From positions 88,690,563 through 88,754,562 of the forward strand of contig NC_090246.1 of the NCBI RefSeq assembly GCF_037325665.1: 64,000 nucleotides of DNA. The letters run 5' to 3'. This stretch comes from Littorina saxatilis. Its lineage: Eukaryota > Mollusca > Gastropoda > Littorinimorpha > Littorinidae. Shown one piece after another: positions 37,601 through 44,487 of this stretch (its first letter is position 1; the number at the start of each line of letters is the position of its first letter). Under the pieces are notes generated by a model that saw nothing but the letters and a program-made list of their open reading frames with translations, made no database searches and had not been told where the DNA came from. A program made the position numbers and the translations under genes.

Positions 37601-40600
37601 AGCATGTTAATGTGTAATTATTTAGTGTACCACCAAAACAGCGTTTTACAAAAAACAAAAAATTATTTATTAAAAAATACGCGTACATTTTATGACAAAA
37701 ACTATAAACATTTTTTATCAGGAAAACCGTTTTGGTGATGAATATGAATAAAAGGGCAAAATAATTATAATTTTTTTGTATGCAGAGCCAATTTTTCTTA
37801 TTCGCTGGTCAATGAAGTTGTGTGTCCGGACTGGTGTACTCATATTGTATTCTTGTCTTTTACAGACCAAGGAGCCTGGCCTCCCTGCTCCCATAGATCA
37901 AGAAGGTAAGAGTCACGACAATCTTCTCTGTATTTGCAGAAGTCACAAGAGCCATTAAATCACATATTCTTACTCCAACTCACATAAATCGCATTAACTT
38001 TCGTTTGATGCTTAGACATTGAAGTACAGACCCTGGTAACAGGGGGAGGTAACTCCCAAAACAAAACCTTGAAGTCAAGGCCCTGGTAGTCACCTCCCCT
38101 TACCGGCAGCCCGCACATGTGCGGTACATACCGCCTGTATAGTCATTCCCTATTTCAACACGCTTGTGTTCAGACGTGTTTGTACTTCTTCTAGGCTTTT
38201 CAGCCTTGGCCTCCTGTGAGGAAGGCCATTGACCCTAGGTACATCTTGCTAAGCTGTTGGTGAGATCTTTCTTGTTTACAACTTTTGTTTATTGTAACTG
38301 TTCACTGGTGAAAATGTCTCTCTCCGTTTTCACGGAGTTCGTTTTGTTTTCACAATGGCGGACAAGAGCAGTTGCTCACTCAGACAAGTTTTGTCCTTTC
38401 TCGGCCGAGCAGTTCGTACTGTTGTTTAAGCTTAAGTCTAGTGACTTATCTGTAACAGATTCTTCTTGTTCATAGCTTGTGCCGCCATTTGCATTTTGGC
38501 TTACTCAAGCCATAATCTTTTAGTGCTTCACTCCTCGGAGGGTGTTACACTTTTGGTCATTTGGAACTCTTTTTGTTCAATTCAAGTGGGAGATGCACAG
38601 GTTCGTTTTTTCATTACTCGTTCACCTCGGAAGACATGTCTTGTTGTCTTCTGAACTTTCACAGCTCTCTTTTGAGATAGGACCGTCTTCCTGGTCTATT
38701 GCAAGAGTTTGTTCAATCTTTTCGTCAGCCACGATCAAGACAGGTCAGTGAGGTTGGCGCTCTTTCCAGTTATCCGGAAGACGTAACTCACGAATCTTAA
38801 GGTTTTTCACTCAGGTCTCAACAGACTTTATGTGAAAAGGGTTATTTATCTAAGTTGACCTTATCTGGTGGTTTTTTACCATCATTAGCAATCCATGAGT
38901 GGTTACAACCAAAAAAGGGGGGGGGGCAGTTAGCCCTTCCTCCAGCACCTGCAATAGTGCACGATTCTAGAATTTGGGCATCGGCTTTAGCATTCTCCAG
39001 TTCAGGAGGATGCTAGGATGTTCTACGAACTTTTGTTTGTTGATGGCAGACGATGTTTCATCAGTTTTGAGAAACGTCGTCAGAACTAGACAAGACATTC
39101 CCCTTTCTACGCCCGGCGTGGAAAGGGCCCTGTCCTCAATTCATTTGTCATTAGAACATCAGTCCCAGCCTGGGATTTCTTCCTCTTTTTAGAGTTCTGT
39201 TGGTTAAGAGCCATAGAATTATTGAGAGATGCAAGCCTTCCTTTTTTTTATAAAGAAGGCTCTCATACTCTTTTTTTGTTGGTACTCACTTCCCCGTGAA
39301 GGGTCAGCGATTTACATGCTTTTTCGGGTCTCGCACAAGATATTGAGTATTTTGAACATACTCGTCTTGCATGGCTCCTTTTGGAGTGCCAGACCAGAAT
39401 CTTAGGTTCTTTCGTTTTAAACGGATAGAAGCAAATTATTGCATAACAGTGCTGATTAGATGGGCTTCCACACTCATTGAACAAGCTTATGAGTGTGGCA
39501 GTCAAATGGGGGGGGGGGGGGGGCAGCGTTCAATCCTTCCTCTGCGTTCTCCTAGAACTCATGGGGCCAGAGCTTGGGCCGCTTATTTGGCGGTTCTGCG
39601 ACCAGGCAAAATCTCGAACGGCCTCAGTGCGGTGTTTTGGACGTTTTTAATACGTCTTTCTTAAACTACTTTCTGCGGGTTCTCTAGTACCCGCCGGGAT
39701 GGTAGTAGTTGCTTACCAGTCATGGTTGAAGCAGGCCGGATTCTTACCAGAAATAAGTGAGTTTCCCGGCACCTTCTGTAGCAATCTGCTATTTATGTGA
39801 GTTGGAGTAAGAATATGTGATTTAATCGAAAATTTCAACAATAAATTTTCATTTAATTAATATACTTAACCAACTCACATAGTAAATTCCCTCCCAACCT
39901 ACCCCGCGATCGTTATTAATGGTTGAAGGTGGTGTTTCATTGGGAATGACTATACCTGCGGTATGTACCGCGCATGTGCGGGCTGCCCGTTGAGGGGAGG
40001 TAACTACCAGGGCCTTGACTTCAAGGTTTTGTTTTGTTTTGGGAGTTACCTCCCCCTGTTACCAGGGTCTGTACTTCAATGTCTAAGCATGAAACGGAAG
40101 TTAATGCTATTTATGTGAGTTGGGTAAGTATATTAATTAAATTAAATGAAAATTTATTGTTGAAATTTTCGATTATTATTCAAATGATTTAACTCATGTT
40201 CACATAACCACAAAATGCCTTATTTTCCACGTTCTTGTTTGGACCTTGTTTTTCCTCACGCTAGCATGTTTCTTTTTTTGCCGCCAGACAGCTATTTGTA
40301 TCAGGAGAGTGAAACATTTCTGTGAAATAGGATTGTTGCAAATTTTGTCGCTTGTTTTTGTTGGTGTGTGCGTGTTTCTAGCATGCTATTCCTGGATAAG
40401 GTGCTTGATAAGGACAATGACGTGTCAATGTTATTCTTTTTCATCTAATTAATTTTACATTTATTGTCAGGTAGTCCTATAATCTGTTGAACATAGAACT
40501 GGTGTTTGATTTTGAATACTGACACTGACAGAATCGTACTAAGATCATTAAAAAATTTTGTATCCTTTTCTTTTCCAGTGAACAGATGGTACTACGTTAT

Positions 40601-40616
40601 ACCGCAAGGCAATTAG
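11096..40616 (+). CDS. PPA1: Soluble inorganic pyrophosphatase, 12 coding exons (whole gene span)
   Basis: Family I Mg2+-dependent pyrophosphatase, which splits PPi into two phosphates and drives biosynthetic reactions, normally in the cytosol. The joined exons give 301 residues with the microexon or 291 without it; the human enzyme has 289. By comparison with the yeast enzyme from memory, the active-site residues are all present: E50, K58, E60, R80, Y95, the signature DNDPLDV at 117-123 (D117, D119, D122), D149, D154, K156, Y194 and K195. No signal or transit peptide is seen, which fits PPA1 and not the mitochondrial PPA2. Phases agree at every junction. The introns total about 28.6 kb and are full of repeats. 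A possible alternative end lies at 47167. I am sure of the family; the PPA1 symbol rests on similarity. Confidence 0.95.
12021..12139 (+). CDS. PPA1: Pyrophosphatase exon 2
   Basis: Acceptor TGTCTTGCAG, donor GTCAGT. It encodes residues 21-60: ISPFHDIP, then [16 protein letters not shown] with the metal/substrate residues E50, K58 and E60. Exon 1 plus exon 2 make exactly 60 codons. Confidence 0.97.
13370..13475. repeat. Tandem duplication of ~56 bp
   Basis: GTTAAGTGTGGTGATAC and CAACTGTCTTCCTTTGAATA occur twice, with small indels. Confidence 0.8.
14795..14965. repeat. 171-bp palindrome with symmetric CGAG blocks
   Basis: The 85-base arms pair base for base without gaps around 14880. The only arm mismatches are one A-G pair (14810/14950) and three two-base blocks, at 14813-14814/14946-14947, 14839-14840/14920-14921 and 14871-14872/14888-14889. 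In each block ACTCGT faces ACTCGT in the same orientation. On the minus strand these become CGAG opposite CGAG, and the tip reads GCGGAGC. No target duplication or coding capacity was found. Confidence 0.95.
15287..15444. mobile_element. Small MITE (CAGTG family), TA-flanked
   Basis: A 158-bp element that begins CAGTGGAATCCTCC and ends CCAGTCCACTG, flanked by TA on both sides (15285-15286 and 15445-15446). The interior has two TTTTAAGACTCCCTCC blocks. TA flanks and CAGT ends fit the Tc1/mariner superfamily. Relatives are at 40836-41291 and 46906-47128. Confidence 0.8.
15851..18790. repeat. Satellite array, ~180-bp monomer with higher-order units
   Basis: The motif GAGTGTGTTAC, or a variant, recurs at 15851, 16023, about 16205 (diverged), 16391, 16575, 16760 and 16935, so the basic monomer is 170-185 bases. 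Five diverged monomers make a unit of about 912-917 bases that repeats nearly identically (16023, 16935, 17852). From 18020 the array changes to nearly identical 180-base monomers at 18020, 18200, 18380, 18560 and 18740. In these, GAGTGTGTTAC pairs with GTAACACACTC as a small hairpin. Frames across it are not genes. Confidence 0.93.
21794..22510 (+). mobile_element. Tigger/pogo-like DNA transposon, 5' part
   Basis: It starts CAGTAAAACCTGCATCTAGC after a TA at 21792, in the form of pogo/Tigger TIRs. A coding start follows at 22221. The element is cut off at a CT microsatellite near 22528, and no right TIR is found. About 420 bases of 5' UTR precede the coding part. Confidence 0.75.
22221..22510 (+). 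pseudogene. Tigger-like transposase, N-terminal fragment
   Basis: From the ATG at 22221 the protein shows LTLEERVDV, then [12 protein letters not shown] (the CENP-B-type psq/HTH helix-turn-helix) and QWESG. After a stop at 22425 the homologous text continues in the next frame ([20 protein letters not shown] at 22424 onward), so one frameshift separates the first and second DNA-binding halves. The DDE catalytic domain is missing. Confidence 0.75.
22528..22605. repeat. (CT)n microsatellite
   Basis: CT run with CTCG interruptions at its start. It marks the broken end of the Tigger-like element. Confidence 0.95.
22777..22848. mobile_element. Isolated MITE terminus
   Basis: A self-complementary ACATTTAGTCAA...TTGACTAAATGT stretch is followed by TAGAGGGGGAATCGAGACC and GGTCGTGGTGTA. 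It is the same terminus as at 430-494, in the opposite orientation. The rest of the element is absent. Confidence 0.7.
23094..23320 (+). mobile_element. SINE family 3, 5'-truncated copy
   Basis: Matches the body and 3' end of the full copy at 9421-9873 (AAAATGTCCACCAAAATACC through CGCGATATAAATCTTC). It ends with (AATA)n. The tRNA-like head is missing. Confidence 0.8.
23599..23718 (+). CDS. PPA1: Pyrophosphatase exon 3
   Basis: Exactly 40 codons (residues 61-100). Acceptor TTAACAG, donor GTCTGT. It contains [15 protein letters not shown] with R80 and the strongly conserved [13 protein letters not shown] with Y95. Confidence 0.98.
23848..24414. mobile_element. Tc1/mariner-derived MITE, copy 1
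   Basis: A 567-bp element with CAGGGTGACCC ends, flanked by TA (23846-23847 and 24415-24416). The arms are inverted repeats of well over 100 bases. Between them, on the minus strand, lies a fragment of a DDE transposase. Copy 2 at 47939-48489 is nearly identical apart from small indels, so the family moved recently. Confidence 0.9.
24009..24279 (-). pseudogene. Transposase C-terminal fragment in the mariner MITE
   Basis: Reads [17 protein letters not shown], then ELKRAI, and ends near RGGHLEHVL. This is the end of a Tc1/mariner-type catalytic domain, around the last acidic residue. The rest of the transposase is lost, so the copy depends on a helper enzyme. Confidence 0.75.
24789..24875 (+). 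CDS. PPA1: Pyrophosphatase exon 4
   Basis: 29 codons (residues 101-129), acceptor TTTACAG, donor GTCAGT. It carries TWEDP and the family signature DNDPLDV with the metal-binding D117, D119 and D122. Confidence 0.98.
24945..25733. mobile_element. hAT-like non-autonomous element with 6-bp duplication
   Basis: The left end is CAGGGATGTCGTTAGG and the right end AGCAACATCCCTG. The 6-bp AAGCAT stands on both sides (24939-24944 and 25734-25739). The interior repeats ATGTCC/GGACAT motifs near both ends. No transposase is seen. CAGGG ends suggest hAT, but canonical hAT duplications are 8 bp. Confidence 0.7.
26124..26335. repeat. Tandem repeat, ~70-bp unit, three copies
   Basis: GATCTGAACAAATGAG-type units followed by TGAAACTAT and GTGTTTTGCTCAA repeat three times with divergence. 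Confidence 0.8.
26458..26584 (+). CDS. PPA1: Pyrophosphatase exon 5
   Basis: 42 codons plus one base (residues 130-171), acceptor CTGTTTCAG, donor GTCAGA. It contains [19 protein letters not shown] with the catalytic D149, D154 and K156. Confidence 0.98.
26690..26890 (+). mobile_element. Diverged SINE (family 1 body) in intron 5
   Basis: Shares CACGCAAGCACAAGACCAAG, GGTGGGTTATAGAAACA and GTTTCAGCCCATGAAC with family 1, but is more diverged and lacks a clear tRNA-like head. It ends (AAG)n. Confidence 0.7.
26927..27068. repeat. 142-bp palindrome with symmetric GA blocks
   Basis: The arms pair in one unbroken register (paired positions sum to 53995). GA faces GA at 26971-26972/27023-27024 (CGAG opposite CGAG) and at 26990-26991/27004-27005 (CGAC opposite GGAG). 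The stem from 26965 outward is otherwise almost perfect. There is one unpaired zone (26978-26982/27013-27017), and the tip is CGGCT-TT-AGCCG. Confidence 0.93.
27780..27820 (+). CDS. PPA1: Pyrophosphatase exon 6
   Basis: 41 bases completing residues 172-185 ([14 protein letters not shown]). Acceptor ACTTTGCAG, donor GTAAGT. Exons 5 and 6 sum to 56 whole codons. Confidence 0.95.
27917..29105. mobile_element. TIR element (AAAATAGGTGTGGTTA family) with an inner repeat
   Basis: The left end AGGCC-(A)n-TAGGTGTGGTTAAGGTAAC is mirrored at 29060-29105 (GTTACCGTAACCACACCTA-(T)n-AGGCC). TAGGGTAGG sub-ends are also mirrored. A different repeat (28203-29000) fills most of the interior and looks like a later insertion or a long internal cargo. 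Confidence 0.7.
28203..29000 (+). repeat. Dispersed repeat rich in TCAAGGTCA motifs
   Basis: It starts GACTCACATGCGAAGC with a paired GTGAGTC, followed by a (CGTC)n stretch, TTTAACGTTGGA and a long body. I count eleven exact TCAAGGTCA motifs on either strand (for example 28392, 28546, 28552, 28701, 28707, 28870, 28945, 28951 and 28968). It ends GTGAGTCGTATGGGCTTTGC. The repeat at 52743-53355 has the same layout in inverse orientation. No protein is encoded. Confidence 0.8.
29469..29555 (+). CDS. PPA1: Pyrophosphatase exon 7
   Basis: 29 codons (residues 186-214), acceptor CCCTTTCAG, donor GTAAGA. It contains [15 protein letters not shown], with Y194 and K195 matching the yeast phosphate-binding Y192/K193. 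Confidence 0.98.
29833..29920. repeat. 88-bp palindrome, imperfect
   Basis: AGATATCGTCGGT pairs with ACCGACGATATCT, and GTGAC...GTCAC pairs inside, around an AGCGCT centre. Its mismatches do not show the symmetric GA pattern of the other palindromes. Confidence 0.85.
29978..30063 (+). CDS. PPA1: Pyrophosphatase exon 8
   Basis: 28 codons plus two bases, acceptor GTGTTGCAG, donor GTAAGA. It encodes [18 protein letters not shown] and SGKGIS, matching the helix before the C-terminal region of animal enzymes. Confidence 0.95.
30116..30448 (+). mobile_element. Diverged tRNA-derived SINE
   Basis: The head is ATGGCGAGTGGTTAAGAC (A box) and GGTTCTGGGTTGGATTTT (decayed B box). The body is related to family 1 (GCACAGAAATGATCCTGTC, ATACCCAGCATACT). 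It is older than copies a, b and c judging by divergence. Confidence 0.7.
30475..30776 (+). mobile_element. SINE family 1, copy b, left part
   Basis: The head is GGGGATGTAGCTCAGTCGG, and the body is nearly identical to 60931-61280. It is interrupted at GTCATA by a TA-flanked element and resumes at 31772. This copy preserves a longer 3' part than copies a and c. Confidence 0.88.
30777..31769. mobile_element. TA-flanked element with CAGTCGAAC ends, nested in a SINE
   Basis: A 993-bp element. The left end CAGTCGAACCCACTTAAAAC mirrors the right end TTAAGCGAGTTCGACTG, with TA at both flanks (30775-30776 and 31770-31771). The subterminal region has repeated ACGAATT/CTTATAACG motifs. The end sequence fits pogo/Tigger-type Tc1/mariner elements. 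No transposase frame survives. Confidence 0.85.
31772..31860 (+). mobile_element. SINE family 1, copy b, right part
   Basis: Continues from 30776: CATGTAAAATTCCACTCGTG, then GTGGGAGTTTCAGCCCACG and a (GAA)n tail. Confidence 0.8.
32136..32205 (+). CDS. PPA1: Pyrophosphatase exon 9
   Basis: 70 bases, acceptor TTGTTGCAG, donor GTAACA. The joined codon gives C, then VNTTVSG and a helix rich in alanine ([10 protein letters not shown]). Exons 8 and 9 sum to 52 codons. It corresponds to the human CMNTT region. Confidence 0.94.
33076..33105 (+). CDS. PPA1: Pyrophosphatase exon 10, 30-nt microexon
   Basis: The acceptor is TTGTATTCACAG and the donor GTAAAC. It encodes [10 protein letters not shown] in frame. 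Both neighbours join in phase 0 with or without it, so it can be skipped cleanly. Human PPA1 has no counterpart in my memory. It is either a lineage-specific cassette exon or a chance pair of splice sites. Confidence 0.5.
33106..34330 (+). other. Intron sequence with nothing recognised
   Basis: AT-rich unique-looking sequence with a G-run near 33630. No exon, repeat or hairpin stood out. Confidence 0.5.
34343..35176 (+). pseudogene. L2-type ORF2 fragment
   Basis: 277 codons with the RT catalytic FADD box at the N-end and the conserved C-terminal tail ([20 protein letters not shown]). The in-frame internal gap after SARNLG removes the thumb-proximal segment, so the product could not be active. 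Confidence 0.85.
34343..35560 (+). mobile_element. L2-like LINE, 5'-truncated and internally deleted
   Basis: The open frame 34343-35176 starts inside the reverse transcriptase with [10 protein letters not shown] (the catalytic box) and [15 protein letters not shown]. After about 34650 a stretch of the usual protein is missing, and the frame resumes before [13 protein letters not shown]. It goes on through [14 protein letters not shown] to a natural TGA at 35174. A 3' UTR of about 380 bases ends TTGCGCTATATAAATGCTC and (ATT)n, the usual L2 tail. Endonuclease and most of the RT are absent. Confidence 0.85.
36205..37448 (+). mobile_element. hAT-like element inserted in the arm of a palindrome
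   Basis: The ends are CAGGCATGAAAACTTTCTC and GTTTTCATGCCTG. AACATG stands on both sides (36199-36204 and 37449-37454). The right arm of the surrounding palindrome preserves the uninterrupted site, which confirms a 6-bp duplication. A short zinc-finger-like coding remnant lies at 36507-36760. The 37140-37430 part is made of GC-rich CTTCAGGGGGC repeats. Confidence 0.75.
36507..36760 (+). pseudogene. Zinc-finger-like fragment of a transposon protein
   Basis: Codes for a segment with [12 protein letters not shown], then after a stop at 36687, and in another frame, a [20 protein letters not shown]-like stretch. Together these look like a CxxC...HxxxxH finger, such as the BED-like fingers of some transposon proteins. 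It is short and broken, and no catalytic domain is present. Confidence 0.45.
37449..37611. repeat. Palindrome capped by GCGAAGC (minus strand)
   Basis: The arms pair around 37529 with one single-base slip near 37495. TC faces TC at 37472-37473/37584-37585, 37520-37521/37537-37538 and 37524-37525/37533-37534, which is GA opposite GA on the minus strand. The tip is GCTTCGC, giving GCGAAGC on the minus strand. The left arm continues at 36185-36204 beyond the inserted hAT-like element, matching 37605-37622. Confidence 0.9.
37866..37905 (+). CDS. PPA1: Pyrophosphatase exon 11
   Basis: 13 codons plus one base, acceptor CTTTTACAG, donor GTAAGA. It encodes [13 protein letters not shown], the proline-rich linker before the C-terminal tryptophan motif. 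Confidence 0.85.
37954..40174 (+). mobile_element. DIRS-like tyrosine-recombinase retroelement, broken
   Basis: The terminal repeats are inverted: about 37954-38150 pairs with about 39930-40130. An internal region at 39789-39894 is complementary to both outer ends joined head to tail, the layout of the DIRS internal complementary region. Upstream, a stretch around 39540-39720 resembles the C-terminal part of a tyrosine recombinase. The element is much shorter than a whole DIRS and I see no reverse transcriptase or RNase H. It is heavily degraded with many breaks. It lies within intron 11. Confidence 0.6.
40579..40616 (+). CDS. PPA1: Pyrophosphatase exon 12, C-terminus and stop
   Basis: The acceptor is TTTTCCAG. 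The split codon gives V, then [11 protein letters not shown] and TAG at 40614. It matches the VDKWF end of other family members. Confidence 0.9.
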
Positions 40617-40835
40617 AAGCAGACTTCACAATGGCTGCAGCCTGCAGAAAACGCTGGAAACAGTTTACGAATCCAGTGTTTTCCTCTCCCTCCTGTGGAC
40701 CATGGCTTATCTGCTCTTCTCTTCCCTTTCTCTTGTGTGTCTGCCTTAACAATCAACCAATCACAACTTGAAGTGAAAGGCTGACAATGGAAAGAAGTGG
40801 AACAGGAGCTGAGTTCCACACTTAGTTCCTGGGTA

Positions 40836-41291
40836 CAGTGAAACACCCCCTTTTAAGACCTCCAAAAATCTGAGAAAATCGGGTCTTAAAGATGAGGGAG
40901 TCTTAAAATGGGGGTAATTTTACAGAGGTTATGTACAGAAAGTCTGAGAAAACAAGGTCTTAAAAAGGAGGGAGTCTTAAAATGGGGGTAATTTTACAGA
41001 GGTTATGTACAGAAAGTCTGAGAAAACAAGGTCTTAAAAAGGAGGGAGTCTTAAAATGGGGGTAATTTTACAGAGGTTATGTACAGAAAGTCTGAGAAAA
41101 CAAGGTCTTAAAAAGGAGGGAGTCTTAAAATGGGGGTAATTTTACAGAGGTTATGTACAGAAAGTCTGAGAAAACAAGGTCTTAAAAAGGAGGGAGTCTT
41201 AAAATGGGGGTAATTTTACAGAGGTTATGTACAGAAAGTCTGAGAAAACAAGGTCTTAAAAAGGAGGGAGTCTTAAAAGGGGGATTGACTG
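40836..41291. mobile_element. MITE (CAGTG family) with amplified interior
   Basis: The ends are CAGTGAAACACCCCCTTTTA and TTAAAAGGGGGATTGACTG, with TA flanks (40834-40835 and 41292-41293). Between them a 62-bp unit (GGTCTTAAAAAGGAGGGAGTC with TTACAGAGGTTATGTACAG) repeats about six times, nearly identically. Confidence 0.88.
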
Positions 41292-41629
41292 TAGCAGGAT
41301 GGATGAATGATTTGTAGGCAGTGTCCATATTTGTGGATTAGGTCAGTTTGGGCTGGTGGTATGACATTTTCAGGGATGCCACATTCGGAGTTTAAAAATG
41401 TTTGTTGAAGGGAGAAATGCCAGCAACTTGTCTTTGAATCCAAAGAATGGCCAAACTAAGTGATGAAGTGAGTGAAGTTAGCATTGGTACATGTAATACC
41501 ATACAACGTGGGGAGCACTTTGTGATTAAATTGACTACATGTATATCATATCATACATGTAGATTGTTGAGGTTTTCTTTACATGGCTACGTAAAATAGA
41601 TCATGAATGTCATTGTAAAGCGTTAAGTC

Positions 41630-41988
41630 ACCCCCCGCGTGTTAGGGGGAAGAATTTACCCGATGCTCCCCAGCATGTCTTAAGAGGCGACTAACGGATT
41701 CTGTTTCTCCTTTTACCCTTGTTAAGTGTTTCTTGTATAGAATAAAGTCCATTTTTGTAAAGATTTTAGTCAAGCAGTATGTAAGAAATGTTAAGTCCTT
41801 TGTACTGGAAACTTGCATTCTCCCAGTATGGTAATATATTGTACTACGTTGCAAGCCCCTGGAGCAAATTTTTGATTAGTGCTTTTGTGAACAAGAAACT
41901 ATTGACAAGTGGCTCTATCCCATCTCCCCACTTTCCCCGTCGCGATATAACCTTCGTGGTTGAAAACGACGTTAAACACCAAATAAAG
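41630..41988 (+). mobile_element. Full-length gastropod SINE-like element with 13-bp target duplications
   Basis: It begins about CCCCCCGCGTGTTAGGGGGA and ends AACACCAAATAAAG. The 13-bp AAAGCGTTAAGTC stands exactly at both sides (41617-41629 and 41989-42001), which shows target-primed insertion. I recall the 3' part (CCTTCGTGGTTGAAAACGAC) as very widespread in gastropod genes and UTRs. It supplies an AATAAA to the region downstream of the pyrophosphatase stop codon. Confidence 0.9.
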
Positions 41989-42001
41989 AAAGCGTTAAGT
42001 C

Positions 42002-44270
42002 GTCCCATTCTTAGCATTGTATGGCGTGATTTGCGGTTGTGAGAATAATTATGTCATCTCTATCACATCTCTTCAATCACTCCCAAGGTATATGTGATAC
42101 TGCACCTAGCTGCTAAATGCAACTGTATGGATTTGATCAAATGAGCTCAAGATTAATCTGTTATATTGACACCAAATTGTTTCCTGCATGTATGAACTGT
42201 TGTGCTTATGTTTGAGGAACTATCCTTGGCCTGTAACACGTCACGTCAGCCACCACACATCTGTCCTGGGAGATAAGATCATACGTCCACTTGGACACAT
42301 ACCAACATTCAATGACCCGGCTACTACTCTGTGGACATTGATCTTTTTTTGTTGAACTGATATTGTAACCGACGTCATTGTCAACACGTAAAATTAATTC
42401 AGAAAAAAACTCTCCCTCACTGCAAAGAACACAGCCAGACTTTTGATTGTTGGTATATTTGCAAGTGGAAGGAAGTTCTCATTGGGTGTGAAAGGCTGTA
42501 GAGATCTGTGATGGTTGAAATGATCCTTTCCATGAGAAGGATTGTATGTTGAAACAATCACCTGTTTAATGAGCATCAAGGATTATTCTTTTCAAAATAA
42601 TGAGCTGGTCACATCTGCTCTCCCTTTTATGTTAGATGGTGTTGTTATATTTTATTGAATATGTTATTGATATGAGATTATTTGTGATGTGAGGCAATTT
42701 GTTCATTTTATAGTTATTTAATTTCTTTGGTATAAATCTACTCTTTGTTTCGTATCTTATGCTTTTTTTCATTGTTTTTTTAATTTTATTTATATTCTGT
42801 TTTATTTCCTTTACTTGTTGAAGGTCAGATCTCAATTGATACTGGTTGTTGATTTCAGTGGTACGACATGACAATGATTTCACTGGATAGTATTGGCTAG
42901 GTTACAATATATATATTCTGACTATAAACTTAATCCTTCGAGACAACACTGAGTTACTGAAAAGTAGCTGCTTAACTTTCTTGTTACTGTTCCTGTTAGA
43001 CAAGTAGCTAGCTGCCTTTCCTTTCTAGATCATTGTTAATAGAAGTGGAGCCTTGGAGTTTGGGGGATAAAAGTCTCTCTCTGCACTGGTACTTGTGATG
43101 AGAGGTCCCTCTGACAAGAGGACACCTCCCAAGAAAGGTCACCACATGCAGTCCCTTTGTCCGTTATCTTGACCAAAGTATACCTGTCACAACAGGCCAC
43201 CTGCAATGTAGGGACACTTGGCCAGTCCCGAGGATGTCCTTTTATCACAGGTACCACTGTATCATAGAAGGCCTGCATGCTTGAAGCTGGTATATATTTC
43301 TTCTGCACCTTGTCTTGTCCTGTCTCGTCTGTCTTGCATACTGTGTCCACTTTGCCCTCACCGCTTTATCGCCCCCTCCCTGCCGCCTTTTAATTTCTCC
43401 ATTTTTTTTCATCCATTTCTTGATGTCTTCCTGGTATTTGAAGTTAAAAGAGCTTACGTATTGGTGGATTTGTGATGAGTAAATTTTACAGAAGAAAAGG
43501 CTGATCTAGCCAGTTCATTCCTAATTCTGAATGTCTGTAAAGCCTTCGTGTCTGCAAAGTCCCATTTGTTATTATTATATTTATAACTGCTGACGGTAGC
43601 AGTTCAGATTTGTTTGTTGATTGATCAAAACAAATTAAAACCCCAGGAAAGTTGTTTACCACTGCATACAGCAAGGTCTCAAATCTGTATCATGTTATAT
43701 TTGGCTGTTTTGATCCAGTACAAGAAACACACGTACCCTTGTTAGTTTGTGTGATGCAAAGTTGTCTTTGTTAAATTTGTGTGACCTGCTAAATGTTAAT
43801 TCCATGTCCCCAGGCTTTAAAATGGCGTGGGAAAACTTGTCATCGGAGATGTTTTCTTGTAGTTGCTGGTTTAAAATTGTTCTGTTTATCAGACAGGCAT
43901 GTTTCACACTGGGTCAATGGCTTTTGTTTGCATTTGATCACAGCTTTTCGTTAAATACTGATTGGATACAAGCTTTGCAAAACTGATCTCTGAATTTTGG
44001 TTCAAAGCACACTATTAGAATTCCGTTTGTCGAGTAAAGTACATGTACACAATCAGTTGTTGCAAGAAATTTGTTATATAGCATTGTTAACAATGGAAAA
44101 TAAATGATGTACTATTGTGAAGAGCATGAAGTAACTTAGAAATTATTTAATGGGCGTAGCCTGTTGCTTAATAGAGAAACAGCGGTGGGGAAGCATATAA
44201 TGTAATAAATGATTCGAAATTTTATCTTGTGTGTGGGTTCCATTTGCTTTGATGTCTTTCTCATGTGAGA
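42002..44270. other. Intergenic stretch, little recognised
   Basis: Mostly unique-looking AT-rich DNA. A possible TA-flanked MITE end (CACAGGTACCACTGTA, 43250-43261) has only a weak partner near 43045. No gene is supported. Confidence 0.4.
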
Positions 44271-44342
44271 ATTGACGAATTGCCATGTGTGACGAATTGC
44301 CATGTGTGACGAATTGCCATGTGTGACGAATTGCCATGTGCT
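44269..44342. repeat. Minisatellite, 17-bp unit
   Basis: GACGAATTGCCATGTGT repeated about four times, next to an inverted repeat. Confidence 0.9.
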
Positions 44343-44350
44343 TTCTGTGC

Positions 44351-44487
44351 AGGTGTTTGAAACACGCCCTCACTAGTGACTGGCCAGTAATGTCGCATGG
44401 GAAAGTTTCGCCAGGTGACAATATTTCCTAGGTGATATAGGCCAGTCACTAGCGATAGGGTATGTCTGAAACACCTGATCTGCGCAG
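44351..44487. repeat. Imperfect inverted repeat, ~40-bp arms
   Basis: GCAGGTGTTTGAAACAC and AGTGACTGGCC pair with GGCCAGTCACT and GAAACACCTGATCTGC around a spacer of about 50 bases. Confidence 0.75.

Noticed and set aside
43030-43261. TA-flanked MITE with a CAGGTACCACTG end
   Set aside because: The right end looks plausible, but the left partner near 43045 is too diverged to call the element.
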